Shown piece after piece: positions 40,188 to 50,744 of a stretch of DNA of 64,000 bases. Position numbers and translations under genes: made by a program. The stretch spans positions 806,001-870,000 of the forward strand of contig NZ_CP081943.1 of NCBI RefSeq assembly GCF_020423045.1. The letters are read 5' to 3'. This stretch comes from Pseudomonas sp. MM213 (lineage in GTDB: Bacteria; Pseudomonadota; Gammaproteobacteria; Pseudomonadales; Pseudomonadaceae). Under the pieces are notes generated by a model. It saw only the letters and a program-made list of their open reading frames with translations. It did not search any database and was not told the DNA's origin. Position 1 is the stretch's first letter; each line of letters begins with the position of its first letter.

Positions 40188-41219
40188 CTAACCCTGAAAC
40201 GTCTCCCGGTACGCATACAACCCCGGTGTCCCGCCCGTCATCACAAACAACACGTTGTCCCCGGCGCGAAAACGTTCTTGCTTGAGATCCGCCACCAACC
40301 CGGCAAACGCCTTGCCGGAGTACACCGGGTCGATCAACAAGCCTTCGGCGCGAGCCATCAGCCGCACGGCGTCTTGCATGGCTGGCGTCGGCAGGCCGTA
40401 TCCCTCGCCCAACTGACTGCCGTCGATCACAACCTCTTCTGGCCGCACGGTGGCGGTGTTGCCCAGTAAAGCCAGGGTGTCCTGGGTCAATTTCAGGGTT
40501 CTGGCGGCTGACGATTCCCTATCTGACAACACCGAGTAAGACTTGACCATCGAGGCCCCTCGGTCCAGCAACTGGAAGCCTGCCGCGAGCCCGGCGTGGG
40601 TGCCGGCGCTGCCGTTGGGCACCACGACCTGATTGAAGACCAGGCCGAGTGCCGTCTCCTGCTGCATGATTTCTGCGGCGCAACGTGCATAACCGAGACT
40701 GCCGAGGGGCGTTGAGCCGCCCATGGGAATCACCAGCACCTTGTGTCCCGCGTCCCGAAGTTGCGCCGCGCGAGCCTCGGCCCGAGCGAGCGAGTCGGTG
40801 CCTCCCGCCAGCACTTGCAGTTGCGCGCCAAACAATTGGTCGAGCAGCACATTGCCGTTGAGTTCGTAATCCACATCAGTCTTGGGGACCGAGCGCGTCA
40901 GGATCAATTCGCAGGCGATGCCCAGGCGTGCGCAGGCTGCGGCGGTCAGGCGCGCATGGTTGGACTGCACGCCGCCGACAGTAATGACCGTATCAATGCC
41001 GGCCTGCTGCGCCGCACCGATATGGAATTCGAGTTTGCGCAGTTTGTTGCCGCCACCGCCCAGCCACATGTGATCGTCGCGCTTGAGGAACAGGCGAATT
41101 CCCCGCGCCCCCAGGCCCAACAGCTGTTCGAGGCGTTCGGCTCGTTGAATGGGCGTGGGGCCTTGCAGAAGGTCTGCTCGCGCAAATGCGCTCAGGGCTT
41201 TGTCCAGTTGGGTTTGCAT
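40188..41219 (-). CDS. dcyD: D-cysteine desulfhydrase / ACC deaminase-family PLP enzyme
   Basis: A 343-residue fold-type II PLP enzyme. The Schiff-base lysine is in GGGGNKLRKLEFHIG, followed by TVGGVQSNHARLTAAAC and the phosphate-binding PNGSAGTHAGLA. These are shared by D-cysteine desulfhydrase (D-cysteine to pyruvate, sulfide and ammonia) and ACC deaminase; the family balance favours DcyD but the two cannot be separated with certainty here. ATG at 41219 (MQTQLDKALSAFARADLLQG). The neighbouring P450 gene on the same strand lies 116 bp upstream. Confidence 0.82.
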   Translation of the reverse strand: MQTQLDKALSAFARADLLQGPTPIQRAERLEQLLGLGARGIRLFLKRDDHMWLGGGGNKLRKLEFHIGAAQQAGIDTVITVGGVQSNHARLTAAACARLGIACELILTRSVPKTDVDYELNGNVLLDQLFGAQLQVLAGGTDSLARAEARAAQLRDAGHKVLVIPMGGSTPLGSLGYARCAAEIMQQETALGLVFNQVVVPNGSAGTHAGLAAGFQLLDRGASMVKSYSVLSDRESSAARTLKLTQDTLALLGNTATVRPEEVVIDGSQLGEGYGLPTPAMQDAVRLMARAEGLLIDPVYSGKAFAGLVADLKQERFRAGDNVLFVMTGGTPGLYAYRETFQG

Positions 41220-41335
41220 CGATGGCGCCTCGCTGACGTTTATCAGAGTGACTCTAGGGAGAAAGTCACTCGCGATAAACGCATTGCCAGTCATTACACC
41301 CTTAACCTGATGTAACAAATACGCCGGTATGCTCT

Positions 41336-42448
41336 TCACGAGAACAGCGGGATTCGGCCATTCAGGGAAGGACGGTAGCGCCAGGTCAATCGCTCCAGCG
41401 CGGGTTTCAATGCCAGAATCTGCGCCAGCGTGGCGCTGGCGATACTCATGGCCAGCACCTGCCCCGGGCATTGATGACGACCGGCACCGAAGGTGAAACT
41501 GCGTCGCTGCGGGCGTTCAAGCATGAATGCATCAGGCTGCTCATTGAACTGCGGATCGCGATTGGCCGACGCCAGCATTACCAGGATCACATCGCCCGCA
41601 TTGAAGTTCATACCCTCGATTTCACAGGATGCGGCGACGAAGCGACGGGTGTTCTGTACCGGCGGATCGAAGCGCTGGACTTCGGCCAGCAGGTCGTCAA
41701 TGTTGATCGAATCGTTCAGCCACTGCGGATGTCGAATCAACGCCAGTAACGCATTGCCGATCAGCCCCGCGGTGGCTTCATAGGTTTGGGAGAACAGGCC
41801 GATGAGGTTGGCAATCAGGGCTTCGCTGTCGGCGGAGGTTGCCGAAAACCGCTGGCGGATACCGGCAAGAAGGGCGCTTTGGTTGTCCGGGTCGTCCAGC
41901 AACTCAATGAAATAACCGCGCAACTGTTCCGCCGCCGCATGGGCAGCGTCCAGGTGTGCCTGAGCGCTGAGGGGCGACAGGCACGCGACGAAATCCCCGG
42001 TCAGCTCGCTGATCACCCGAGCCTGTGCGGGCGAAAACCCCAACAACGCCGCCACTACGCACACCGGGCCAAGAAACATTGCCTTGTGCAGCCCTTCGGC
42101 GTCGGGGCTGAGCAGCCGCGCGCCGACCAACGCGTTGACTTCCTCCCCGTCAATAAGCGCCACCTCCGGCTGGATCGCCGATCTTGGGCAACGCTGGCGT
42201 TCGCCCTCGTTCATCCGCATCAACTGACTGAAGACCTTGCCCGCCATGCCACTGGCAATGGCCTTGGGCACTGGTTCGTGAGTCGGCCGCACGTGACAGT
42301 CAGGATGCGCCAACACCGCCGCCACGGCTTTGGCGCTACTGGCCACCCACAGTTTCAGTCCCTGGTGAAAAACCAGTCCGCCTTGAGCGCGCAGTTGCGC
42401 GTAATAAGGATAAGGATCGGCATGAGTCGCAGCGATGATCGGGTCCAT
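41336..42448 (-). CDS. Cytochrome P450
   Basis: A 370-residue soluble bacterial-type P450 monooxygenase. The heme-cysteine loop FTFGAGRHQCPGQ lies near residue 325, the K-helix ExxR is in LLAEVQRFDPPVQNTRRFV, and the I-helix reads SQTYEATAGLIGN, so the usual A/G-G-x-D/E-T oxygen-activation motif is altered to YEATAG. The ATG at 42448 (MDPIIAATHADPYPYYAQLR) gives a P450 N-terminus; the open frame further upstream overlaps the divergent regulator. No ferredoxin or reductase gene is adjacent. The substrate is unknown; the divergent ArsR-type gene is the probable regulator. Confidence 0.9.
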   Translation of the reverse strand: MDPIIAATHADPYPYYAQLRAQGGLVFHQGLKLWVASSAKAVAAVLAHPDCHVRPTHEPVPKAIASGMAGKVFSQLMRMNEGERQRCPRSAIQPEVALIDGEEVNALVGARLLSPDAEGLHKAMFLGPVCVVAALLGFSPAQARVISELTGDFVACLSPLSAQAHLDAAHAAAEQLRGYFIELLDDPDNQSALLAGIRQRFSATSADSEALIANLIGLFSQTYEATAGLIGNALLALIRHPQWLNDSINIDDLLAEVQRFDPPVQNTRRFVAASCEIEGMNFNAGDVILVMLASANRDPQFNEQPDAFMLERPQRRSFTFGAGRHQCPGQVLAMSIASATLAQILALKPALERLTWRYRPSLNGRIPLFS

Positions 42449-42459
42449 GGGTCGCAGCC

Positions 42460-42490
42460 TTGTTCGTGGTGGGAAAAGTGTTGCTACTAT
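42460..42490 (+). promoter_or_regulatory. Candidate promoter of the ArsR-family gene
   Basis: Extended -10 TGCTACTAT (42482-42490) with a weak TTGTTC 19 bp upstream (42460-42465), 40 bp before the start codon, in the gap shared with the P450 gene. Confidence 0.35.
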
Positions 42491-42530
42491 CTCCAGTCCG
42501 AAAAGGGCTTGATTCGTCCGGGAGCGAAAT

Positions 42531-43361
42531 ATGAACGCAGAACCACACGACCTCGGTGTTTCACAGGTGGCGGCGGCCATTGCCGAACCGGCCCGGACCA
42601 AAATGTTGTGTTCTTTGATGGATGGCCACGCCCGCACCAGCACCGAGTTGGCGGCGATTGCCGAAGTCAGCGCTTCCACTGCCAGCGCGCATCTGGCCAA
42701 ACTCAAGGACCTGGCGCTGCTGCGTCTGCATGTTCAAGGGCGTCATCGCTATTACAGCCTCGCGGACAAACGCGTGGCCCAGGCGCTGGAAGCGTTGATG
42801 GTGATCGGCCAGAACACCGCGCCGACCTTCAACCCTCGCACTCCGGACCGCCTGCAATTTGCCCGCACGTGCTACGACCACATGGCCGGCACGCTGGCGG
42901 TGTTGCTGCATGACCGGCTGCTGGAAAAAGGCTGGTTGCTGGAAACCGATGAGCAGGCTTATCGGCTGAGTGACAGCGGCGAGGCGTTGTTCGAAGGGCT
43001 GGGTATTGAAGTCAACGACCTGACCACGCAGCGCCGACGGTTTGCCTGCCCGTGCCTGGACTGGAGCATGCGCCGACCGCATCTGGGTGGTTCGTTGGGC
43101 GCGGCGTTGCTGCAAACGGCGATCAAGCGCAAATGGGTGACGCAGGATCTGGACAGCCGGGCGCTGACGTTGACCGCGTTGGGCCGCAAGGAAATCGGCG
43201 CCCGGTTTGACCTGAAGCAAAATCTGCCCGTAGGCACGCTGATTCCGGGATTGATCACCCAGGCCGGTCAGGTCAGCGGCATCAAGGGCAGGGTGGGCAA
43301 GCGCCTCACACTGGCAAACGGAGTTCCTGACACGGACTCTCGGGAAACACAGAACCTGTAG
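42531..43361 (+). CDS. ArsR-family winged-helix regulator with a long C-terminal domain
   Basis: A 276-residue protein. Residues 18-80 are an ArsR-type winged helix (AIAEPARTKMLCSLMDGHA, STELAAIAEVSASTASAHLAKL, LLRLHVQGRHRYYSL). The rest contains a second helical region with CYDHMAGTLAVLLHDRLLE and the cysteine pair FACPCLDWS, which could sense metal, a ligand or redox state. It is divergent from the P450 gene, which it probably represses. The final residues (ETQNL) end at a TAG that belongs to the following REP element, so the C-terminal extension past about residue 235 may be accidental. Confidence 0.85.
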   Translation: MNAEPHDLGVSQVAAAIAEPARTKMLCSLMDGHARTSTELAAIAEVSASTASAHLAKLKDLALLRLHVQGRHRYYSLADKRVAQALEALMVIGQNTAPTFNPRTPDRLQFARTCYDHMAGTLAVLLHDRLLEKGWLLETDEQAYRLSDSGEALFEGLGIEVNDLTTQRRRFACPCLDWSMRRPHLGGSLGAALLQTAIKRKWVTQDLDSRALTLTALGRKEIGARFDLKQNLPVGTLIPGLITQAGQVSGIKGRVGKRLTLANGVPDTDSRETQNL

Positions 43362-43456
43362 GAGCCGGCTTGCTGGCGATGGACTCCAGTGCACCGCGGT
43401 GAACCAGTCAGTAAGCGTTATCGTTAACGACCATCGCCAGCAAGCCGGCTCCTACA
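43355..43456. repeat. REP pair that supplies the ArsR-family stop codon
   Basis: Inverted copies CCTGTAGGAGCCGGCTTGCT (43355 onward) and the partner ending at 43456. The TAG in the first arm (43359-43361) is the stop of the upstream gene. Confidence 0.88.
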
Positions 43457-43485
43457 GTTCTGAGGCGAATGGAATGTCTGGCTCA

Positions 43486-43524
43486 TAAAAAAAAGCCCCC
43501 CATCGCCAAGACGATGGGGGGCTT
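43486..43524 (-). terminator. Intrinsic terminator of ilvE
   Basis: 13-bp stem AAGCCCCCCATCG/CGATGGGGGGCTT (43493-43505 with 43512-43524) followed on the minus strand by eight T, 20 bp past the ilvE stop. Confidence 0.93.
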
Positions 43525-43543
43525 GGATGCAGCAGAGGTCAGG

Positions 43544-44563
43544 TCAAACCTTGACGATCCAGCCTGCTGGCGCTTCGATCTCACCGGTTTGCACGCCAGT
43601 CAGCTCTTTGTAGAGCTTCTGGGTGACCGGGCCGACCTCGGTTTCGCTGTGGAACACGTGCAGGTGGTCGTTGTAGCTGATACCGCCGATCGGGGTGATC
43701 ACGGCAGCCGTACCGCAAGCGCCGGCTTCCTTGAAGTCGGACAGCTTGTCGATGAACACGTCACCTTCAACCACTTCCAGGCCCAGACGCGTCTTGGCCA
43801 GTTCGATCAACGACAGACGGGTGATGCCCGGCAGCACCGACGGCGAGTTCGGGGTGACGAACTTGTTGTCGTGGGTGATCCCGAAGAAGTTGGCCGAACC
43901 GACTTCTTCGATTTTGGTGTGGGTCATCGGGTCCAGGTAGATGCAGTCGGCAAAATGCGCCTTCTTGGCCTGGGAGCCAGGCATCAGGCTGGCGGCGTAG
44001 TTGCCACCGACCTTGGCTGCGCCGGTGCCTTGTGGAGCGGCACGGTCGTAGCTGGAGATCAGGAAGTTGTGCGGGGTCAGGCCACCTTTGAAGTAAGCGC
44101 CGACCGGGATGCAGAAGATCGAGAAGATGAACTCGGGTGCGGTACGCACGCCGATGTTGTCACCCACGCCGATCACGAACGGGCGCAGGTACAGCGCGCC
44201 GCCGGTGCCGTAAGGCGGGATGAAACGCTCGTTGGCGCGGACCACTTCCTTGCACGCTTCGATGAACTGCTCGGTCGACACATGCGGCATCAGCAGGCGG
44301 GCGCAGCTGCGCTGCATGCGGGCGGCGTTCTGGTCCGGGCGGAACAGGTTGATCGAACCGTCCTTGCAACGGTAGGCCTTCAGGCCTTCGAAGCATTGCT
44401 GGCCATAGTGAAGGGCAGTCGAGCCTTCGCTGATGTGCAGCACATTGTCTTCGGTCAGGGTGCCTTTGTCCCACTCGCCATTACGCCAGTGCGACAGATA
44501 GCGCTTGTCTGTCTTGATGTAATCAAAACCCAGCTTGTCCCAATTGATGCTTTCGTTACCCAT
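43544..44563 (-). CDS. ilvE: Branched-chain amino acid aminotransferase IlvE
   Basis: A fold-type IV PLP aminotransferase, final step of valine, leucine and isoleucine synthesis and first step of their breakdown. Visible are HYGQQCFEGLKAYR at the N-terminal part, the PLP-lysine region GGNYAASLMPGSQAKKAHFADCIYLD, EEVGSANFFGI and the ITRLSLIELAK segment. The 339 residues match BCAT type II. ATG at 44563 has AGAGGG upstream. It lies beside the bkd operon, whose keto-acid substrates this enzyme produces, but on its own transcription unit ended by a strong terminator. Confidence 0.95.
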   Translation of the reverse strand: MGNESINWDKLGFDYIKTDKRYLSHWRNGEWDKGTLTEDNVLHISEGSTALHYGQQCFEGLKAYRCKDGSINLFRPDQNAARMQRSCARLLMPHVSTEQFIEACKEVVRANERFIPPYGTGGALYLRPFVIGVGDNIGVRTAPEFIFSIFCIPVGAYFKGGLTPHNFLISSYDRAAPQGTGAAKVGGNYAASLMPGSQAKKAHFADCIYLDPMTHTKIEEVGSANFFGITHDNKFVTPNSPSVLPGITRLSLIELAKTRLGLEVVEGDVFIDKLSDFKEAGACGTAAVITPIGGISYNDHLHVFHSETEVGPVTQKLYKELTGVQTGEIEAPAGWIVKV

Positions 44564-44707
44564 GACACCCTCTATCACTTAACAACCGTCGAAACGGTTC
44601 AAGGCTTCTGACGTTTTTTGGATGGGGACAACAATACTTCATTCCGGGCCTAAATCGCAGCCCGGACTATCGGATGACAGACAGATAAATTGTGTTGGCC
44701 TCAAGAA

Positions 44708-44771
44708 ATCGCTAGCAGGCTAGCTCCCACAGGAGAACGCATTCCAAAGTGGGAGCTAGCCTGCTAGCGAT
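44708..44771. repeat. REP-like pair with GCTAGC core
   Basis: Inverted arms ATCGCTAGCAGGCTAGCTCC (44708 onward) and the partner ending at 44771. The core differs from other REPs in the window by GCTAGC substitutions. Confidence 0.85.
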
Positions 44772-44804
44772 GGGGCCATCTCTGCCGCCATCCATTGTTC
44801 TGAA

Positions 44805-46187
44805 TTACAGGTGCAACGCATGCCCCAACGCACGCAACGCCGCTTCCTGGACGGCTTCGCCCAAGGTCGGATGCGCATGGATGGTACCGGCGATGTCTTC
44901 CAGTCGGGCGCCCATTTCCAGGCTTTGGCCAAACGCGGTCGACAATTCCGAAACACCCACGCCAACGGCCTGCCAGCCAACAATCACGTGATTGTCCCGG
45001 CGAGCGACCACTCGCACGAAGCCGCTTTTCGATTCCAGCGTCATCGCCCGGCCATTGGCCGCGAACGGGAAGCTTGAAACGATGCAGTCCAGGCCCGCGG
45101 CCTTGACCTCGTCCGGGGTCTTGCCGACCACCACCAGTTCCGGGTCGGTGAAGCACACGGCAGCGATAGCCGTCGGGTTGAATTCGCGGGTTTTACCGCT
45201 GATCAGCTCGGCCACCATCTCGCCTTGAGCCATGGCCCGGTGCGCAAGCATCGGTTCACCGCTGAGGTCGCCGATGGCGTAGACGTTGCGCATGCTGGTC
45301 TGGCAACGGTTGTCGATCTTGATCGCCGAGCCGTTCATGTCCAGATTCAGCGCTTCGAGGTTCCAGCCCTGGGTGTTGGGTTTGCGGCCAACGGCGACCA
45401 GTACCTGATCGGTTTCCAGGTTCAGGGTTTCGCCGTTCGGTTCGAGAACCTGCAACGTATTGTTATTGGAATCAAAGCCTTGGACGCTGTGCTTCAAGTA
45501 AAGCTTCACACCAAGTTTCTTCAATTCATCATGAACAGGCTGGGTCAGTTCAGCGTCGTAGGCCGGCAGGATGCGATCCTGCGCCTCGACCACGCTGACG
45601 TCGGCGCCGAGCTTGCGATAGGCAATCCCCAGTTCCAGACCGATGTAACCGCCACCCACCACGACCAGCCGTTTCGGTACCGATTTTGGCGCCAAGGCTT
45701 CGGTGGAGGAAATGATCGGCCCGCCAATTGGCAGCATCGGCAGGTTGACGCTTTTCGATCCGGTGGCGAGCACCAGGTGTTCGCACTGAATACGCGTGTC
45801 GCCGACTTCTACGGTTTTACCATCGATAACTTTCGCAAAACCTTGAATAACCTGAATTTTGTTCTTTTTCAGCAACGCCGAAACGCCTGTGGTCAGGCGA
45901 TCAACGATGCCGTCCTTCCATTCGACGCTTTTGCTGATATCGAGGGTCGGTGCCGAGACGCTGATGCCCAACGCAGAATGTTTGCTGTGGTGCTGCGTCT
46001 GGTGGAACTGCTCGGCAACGTGGATCAGCGCCTTCGACGGGATGCAGCCGATGTTCAGGCAGGTACCGCCCAACGATTCGCCTTCCACCAGAATGGTCGA
46101 GATGCCCAGCTGACCGGCACGGATCGCCGTCACATAACCGCCAGGACCGCCGCCGATGATCAGCAGCGTGGTGTTCAAAATCTGCAT
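44805..46187 (-). CDS. lpdV: Dihydrolipoyl dehydrogenase of the branched-chain keto-acid complex (E3)
   Basis: A 460-residue FAD disulfide oxidoreductase that reoxidises lipoyl groups of the branched-chain 2-oxoacid dehydrogenase. FAD-binding [18 protein letters not shown], redox disulfide [18 protein letters not shown]-binding [16 protein letters not shown] and the C-terminal [14 protein letters not shown] (catalytic histidine-glutamate) are all present. Last gene of bkdA1-bkdA2-bkdB-lpdV, 3 bp after bkdB, which identifies it as the LPD-Val form. Confidence 0.96.
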   Translation of the reverse strand: MQILNTTLLIIGGGPGGYVTAIRAGQLGISTILVEGESLGGTCLNIGCIPSKALIHVAEQFHQTQHHSKHSALGISVSAPTLDISKSVEWKDGIVDRLTTGVSALLKKNKIQVIQGFAKVIDGKTVEVGDTRIQCEHLVLATGSKSVNLPMLPIGGPIISSTEALAPKSVPKRLVVVGGGYIGLELGIAYRKLGADVSVVEAQDRILPAYDAELTQPVHDELKKLGVKLYLKHSVQGFDSNNNTLQVLEPNGETLNLETDQVLVAVGRKPNTQGWNLEALNLDMNGSAIKIDNRCQTSMRNVYAIGDLSGEPMLAHRAMAQGEMVAELISGKTREFNPTAIAAVCFTDPELVVVGKTPDEVKAAGLDCIVSSFPFAANGRAMTLESKSGFVRVVARRDNHVIVGWQAVGVGVSELSTAFGQSLEMGARLEDIAGTIHAHPTLGEAVQEAALRALGHALHL

Positions 46188-46190
46188 GCC

Positions 46191-47462
46191 TTACTCCACA
46201 AACAAGGTAGCGGGTTGTTCGAGCAAGCCACGAACGGCCTGGATGAATTGCGCCGCGTCCATGCCATCGACCACGCGGTGATCGAAGGAGCTGGAGAGGT
46301 TCATCATCTTGCGGATCACGATCTGGCCTTTGACCACCATCGGGCGTTCGACGATTTTGTTGACGCCGACGATCGCCACTTCCGGCAGGTTCAGCACCGG
46401 GGTGCTGACGATTCCGCCCAATGCGCCGAGGCTGGTCAGGGTGATGCTCGAGCCGGACAATTCATCGCGGCTGGCCTTGCCGTTACGCGCGGCGTTGGCC
46501 AAACGGGAGATTTCGGCGGCGTTGTCCCACAGGCTGCGGGCTTCGGCGTGACGCACCACGGGCACCATCAAACCGATGTCGGCTTGAGTGGCGATGCCCA
46601 CATGCACCGCGCCGAGGCGGGTGATGACCTGGGCTTCGTCGTCGTAACGGGCGTTGATCTGCGGGAAGTCGCGCAGGGCGACAACCAGGGCACGGACCAA
46701 AAATGGCAACAGGGTCAGCTTGCCACGGGTCGCACCGTGTTTTTCGTTCAGGTGCGCACGCAGTTCTTCCACGGCCGTGACGTCGATTTCTTCGACATAA
46801 CTGAAATGGGCGGCGCGCTGGGTGGCGTCCTGCATGCGCTGGGCGATCTTGCGGCGCATGCCGATCACCGGGATCTGTTCTTCGTCGTTACGCTGGGCGT
46901 AAGCGGCGGTGGCAGTCGTTGCATTCGACTGACCTTGCGCCAGATAGGCGTCCAGGTCTTCGTGCAGCACGCGACCGGCAGGGCCGGTGCCGCGCACCAG
47001 GCGCAATTGAATGCCGAGGTCCAGTGCATGTTTGCGCACGGCCGGGGAGGCCAGCGGACGCTCGTCAGCTTCGCGAGCCACCATCGGGCCCTGGCAGACG
47101 GCCGCTCGCGGCGCTGCGGCAGGAGCCGGTTTGGTTGCTGCAACAGCTTCGACTTTGGGTGCCGGTGCTTCTTTCGCGGCGGCAACCACAGGCTGGGCCG
47201 ACTCTTTAACGTTGCCCGCACCTTCGACTTCAATGCTGATCAGGATGCTGCCAACCGCCATGACTTCGCCGGGCACGCCGCCCAGCGCAATCACCTTGCC
47301 GTGCACCGGCGAAGGGATGTCGACCATCGCCTTGTCAGTCATGACATCGGCCAGTACCTGATCTTCGACGACCATGTCGCCGACTTTGACGTGCCACACC
47401 GACAGTTCAACTTCTGCAATGCCTTCACCAATGTCCGGCATTTTAATAACGTGCGTGCCCAT
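46191..47462 (-). CDS. bkdB: Lipoamide acyltransferase of the branched-chain keto-acid complex (E2)
   Basis: A 423-residue E2 core subunit. One lipoyl domain at the N-terminus has the lipoylated lysine in MTDKAMVDIPSPV. An Ala/Pro/Lys-rich linker follows, then a peripheral subunit-binding domain (VRKHALDLGIQLRLVRGTGPAGRV) and a catalytic domain with HxxxDG in FDHRVVDGMDAAQ. It transfers branched acyl groups to CoA. It starts immediately next to the bkdA2 stop and is followed by lpdV. Confidence 0.96.
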   Translation of the reverse strand: MGTHVIKMPDIGEGIAEVELSVWHVKVGDMVVEDQVLADVMTDKAMVDIPSPVHGKVIALGGVPGEVMAVGSILISIEVEGAGNVKESAQPVVAAAKEAPAPKVEAVAATKPAPAAAPRAAVCQGPMVAREADERPLASPAVRKHALDLGIQLRLVRGTGPAGRVLHEDLDAYLAQGQSNATTATAAYAQRNDEEQIPVIGMRRKIAQRMQDATQRAAHFSYVEEIDVTAVEELRAHLNEKHGATRGKLTLLPFLVRALVVALRDFPQINARYDDEAQVITRLGAVHVGIATQADIGLMVPVVRHAEARSLWDNAAEISRLANAARNGKASRDELSGSSITLTSLGALGGIVSTPVLNLPEVAIVGVNKIVERPMVVKGQIVIRKMMNLSSSFDHRVVDGMDAAQFIQAVRGLLEQPATLFVE

Positions 47463-48521
47463 TCAGACCTCCATAACCCGATGCAAAGCCGCGCCCACTC
47501 GGGACGGACCAGGGAAATACGCCCACTCTTGCGCGTGCGGGTAGGGGGTGTCCCAACCGGTGACGCGTTCGATCGGCGCTTCCAGGTAGTGGAAGCAGTG
47601 CTCTTGCACCAGGGCAGCCAGTTCGGCACCGAAACCGCAGGTGCGGGTCGCTTCGTGAACGATCACGCAGCGGCCGGTTTTCTTCACCGACTTGGTGATG
47701 GTTTCCAGGTCCAGCGGCCACAGGCTGCGCAGGTCGATGACTTCAGCGTCGATCCCGCTTTCTTCAGCGGCGACTTGCGACACATAAACGGTGGTGCCGT
47801 AAGTCAGGATGGTCACATCCTTGCCCGGGCGGGTGATGGCGGCGACGTCCAGCGGCACGGTGTAGTAACCGTCCGGGACTTGCGCGGCCGGGTGTTTCGA
47901 CCATGGCGTGACCGGACGTTCGTGGTGACCATCGAACGGGCCGTTGTACAGGCGTTTTGGCTCCAGGAAGATCACCGGGTCATCGTTTTCGATGGAGGCA
48001 ATCAGCAGGCCCTTGGCGTCGTACGGGTTGGACGGCATCACCGTGCGCAAGCCGCAGACCTGGGTAAACATCGCCTCGATACTCTGGCTGTGCGTCTGGC
48101 CACCGTAGATGCCGCCGCCGCAAGGCATGCGCAGGGTCATCGGTGCGGTGAACTCGCCGGCCGAGCGATAACGCAGGCGGGCGGCTTCGGAAATGATCTG
48201 GTCCGACGCCGGGTACACGTAGTCGGCGAACTGGATTTCGGCCACCGGACGCAAACCGTAGGCGCCCATGCCCACGGCAACGCCGACGATGCCGCTTTCG
48301 GAGATCGGCGCATCGAACACGCGGGAGGTGCCGTACTTGTTCTGCAAGCCTTCGGTGCAACGGAACACGCCGCCGAAGTAGCCAACGTCCTGACCAAACA
48401 CCACGACGTTGTCGTCACGTTCAAGCATCACATCCATGGCCGAGCGCAGGGCCTGGATCATGGTCATGGTGGTCGTGGTCATGGCGGTTTCCGGTTGAAT
48501 ATTGTTGTTGTGATCGTTCAT
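47463..48521 (-). CDS. bkdA2: Branched-chain 2-oxoacid dehydrogenase E1 beta
   Basis: A 352-residue transketolase-like beta subunit of the E1 decarboxylase. Typical segments are VVVFGQDVGYFGGVFRCTEGL (glutamate/aspartate near the cofactor), FDAPISESGIVGVAVGMGAYG, GGGIYGGQTHSQSIEAMF and the C-terminal transketolase domain (VIVHEATRTCGFGAELAALV). The ATG at 48521 is 1 bp from the bkdA1 stop. Forms the alpha2beta2 E1 with BkdA1. Confidence 0.96.
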   Translation of the reverse strand: MNDHNNNIQPETAMTTTTMTMIQALRSAMDVMLERDDNVVVFGQDVGYFGGVFRCTEGLQNKYGTSRVFDAPISESGIVGVAVGMGAYGLRPVAEIQFADYVYPASDQIISEAARLRYRSAGEFTAPMTLRMPCGGGIYGGQTHSQSIEAMFTQVCGLRTVMPSNPYDAKGLLIASIENDDPVIFLEPKRLYNGPFDGHHERPVTPWSKHPAAQVPDGYYTVPLDVAAITRPGKDVTILTYGTTVYVSQVAAEESGIDAEVIDLRSLWPLDLETITKSVKKTGRCVIVHEATRTCGFGAELAALVQEHCFHYLEAPIERVTGWDTPYPHAQEWAYFPGPSRVGAALHRVMEV

Positions 48522-48522
48522 G

Positions 48523-49803
<1,281 letters not shown>

Positions 49804-49917
49804 TCATTCCACGTGTTATGGAAATCTTGTCCTACAAACATCATAGGCCCGGCGCAGGAGAATATTTATCTGTGTTTCGTTGCGTTGGTGGTCATTTGAG
49901 GTTAAAAAATCTGCATA

Positions 49918-49932
49918 AACAAAAATAACAGG
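49918..49932 (+). promoter_or_regulatory. Crc/Hfq catabolite motif over the bkdR ribosome binding site
   Basis: AACAAAAATAACAGG matches the AAnAAnAA motif bound by Hfq-Crc and merges with the SD (ACAGGTGG). Crc control of BkdR has been reported in Pseudomonas, so this is a likely translational repression site. Confidence 0.65.
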
Positions 49933-49944
49933 TGGTTTTTTCTC

Positions 49945-50433
49945 ATGCGCAAATTGGACCGTACCGATATCGGCATTCTCAACAGCCTTCAAGAGAACGC
50001 GCGCATCACCAACGCCGACCTCGCACGCTCGGTGAATCTGTCGCCGACGCCGTGCTTCAACCGGGTCAAGGCGATGGAAGAATTGGGACTGATTCGCGAA
50101 CAAGTGACGCTGCTGGACGCCGACCTGTTGGGGCTGCATGTGAATGTGTTCATTCATGTCAGCCTGGAGAAACAGGTGGAGGAGGCGTTGCAGCATTTCG
50201 AGGAAGCGATCTCGGATCGCCCGGAAGTGATGGAGTGCTATTTGATGGCGGGTGATCCGGATTATCTGATCCGGGTGCTGGTGCCGACCATTCAGTCGCT
50301 GGAGCGTTTCATGATGGACTTCCTCACCAAAGTGCCCGGTGTGGCGAACATCCGCTCAAGCTTTGCGCTCAAGCAAGTGCGCTATAAAACCGCGCTGCCG
50401 CTGCCGGCGAATGGATTGACCCTGACCAATTGA
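49945..50433 (+). CDS. bkdR: Lrp/AsnC-family activator BkdR
   Basis: A 162-residue Lrp-type regulator. The helix-turn-helix spans about residues 8-60 ([35 protein letters not shown] in two parts) and the C-terminal RAM domain ([40 protein letters not shown]) binds amino acids. It activates the divergent bkd operon in response to branched-chain amino acids. Translation is probably controlled by the A-rich Crc/Hfq motif just upstream. Confidence 0.95.
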   Translation: MRKLDRTDIGILNSLQENARITNADLARSVNLSPTPCFNRVKAMEELGLIREQVTLLDADLLGLHVNVFIHVSLEKQVEEALQHFEEAISDRPEVMECYLMAGDPDYLIRVLVPTIQSLERFMMDFLTKVPGVANIRSSFALKQVRYKTALPLPANGLTLTN

Positions 50434-50455
50434 CCGAACCCTCAACACCACATAA

Positions 50456-50740
50456 CTGTAGGAGCCGGCTTGCTGGCGATGGCGGCGCATCAGCCACCAT
50501 CATTGTTGCCTGACACACCGCCATCGCCAGCAAGCCGGCTCCTACAGGTTTTGTGGTGGGGTCGGATTGGTGCGGCACCGCGCAATTGTGGGAGCCTGGC
50601 TGGCCAGCGATGGCGGCTTCGGAATCGCCATCGCCAGCAAGCCGGCTCCTACAGGTTTTGTGGTGGGGGCGGGTTGGTGTGGCACCGCGCAATTGTAGGA
50701 GCCAGGCTTGCCAGCGATGGCGGCTTCGGGATCGCCAGCA
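50456..50740. repeat. Cluster of REP elements between bkdR and the MBL gene
   Basis: At least five REP copies in alternating orientation occupy nearly the whole 311-bp gap: inverted pairs at 50456-50547 and 50588-50662, and further copies to 50740. The spacer TTTTGTGGTGGGG...GGTGTGGCACCGCGCAATTGT is itself repeated (about 50549-50587 and 50663-50697), showing tandem growth of the cluster. Confidence 0.9.
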
Positions 50741-50744
50741 AGAG

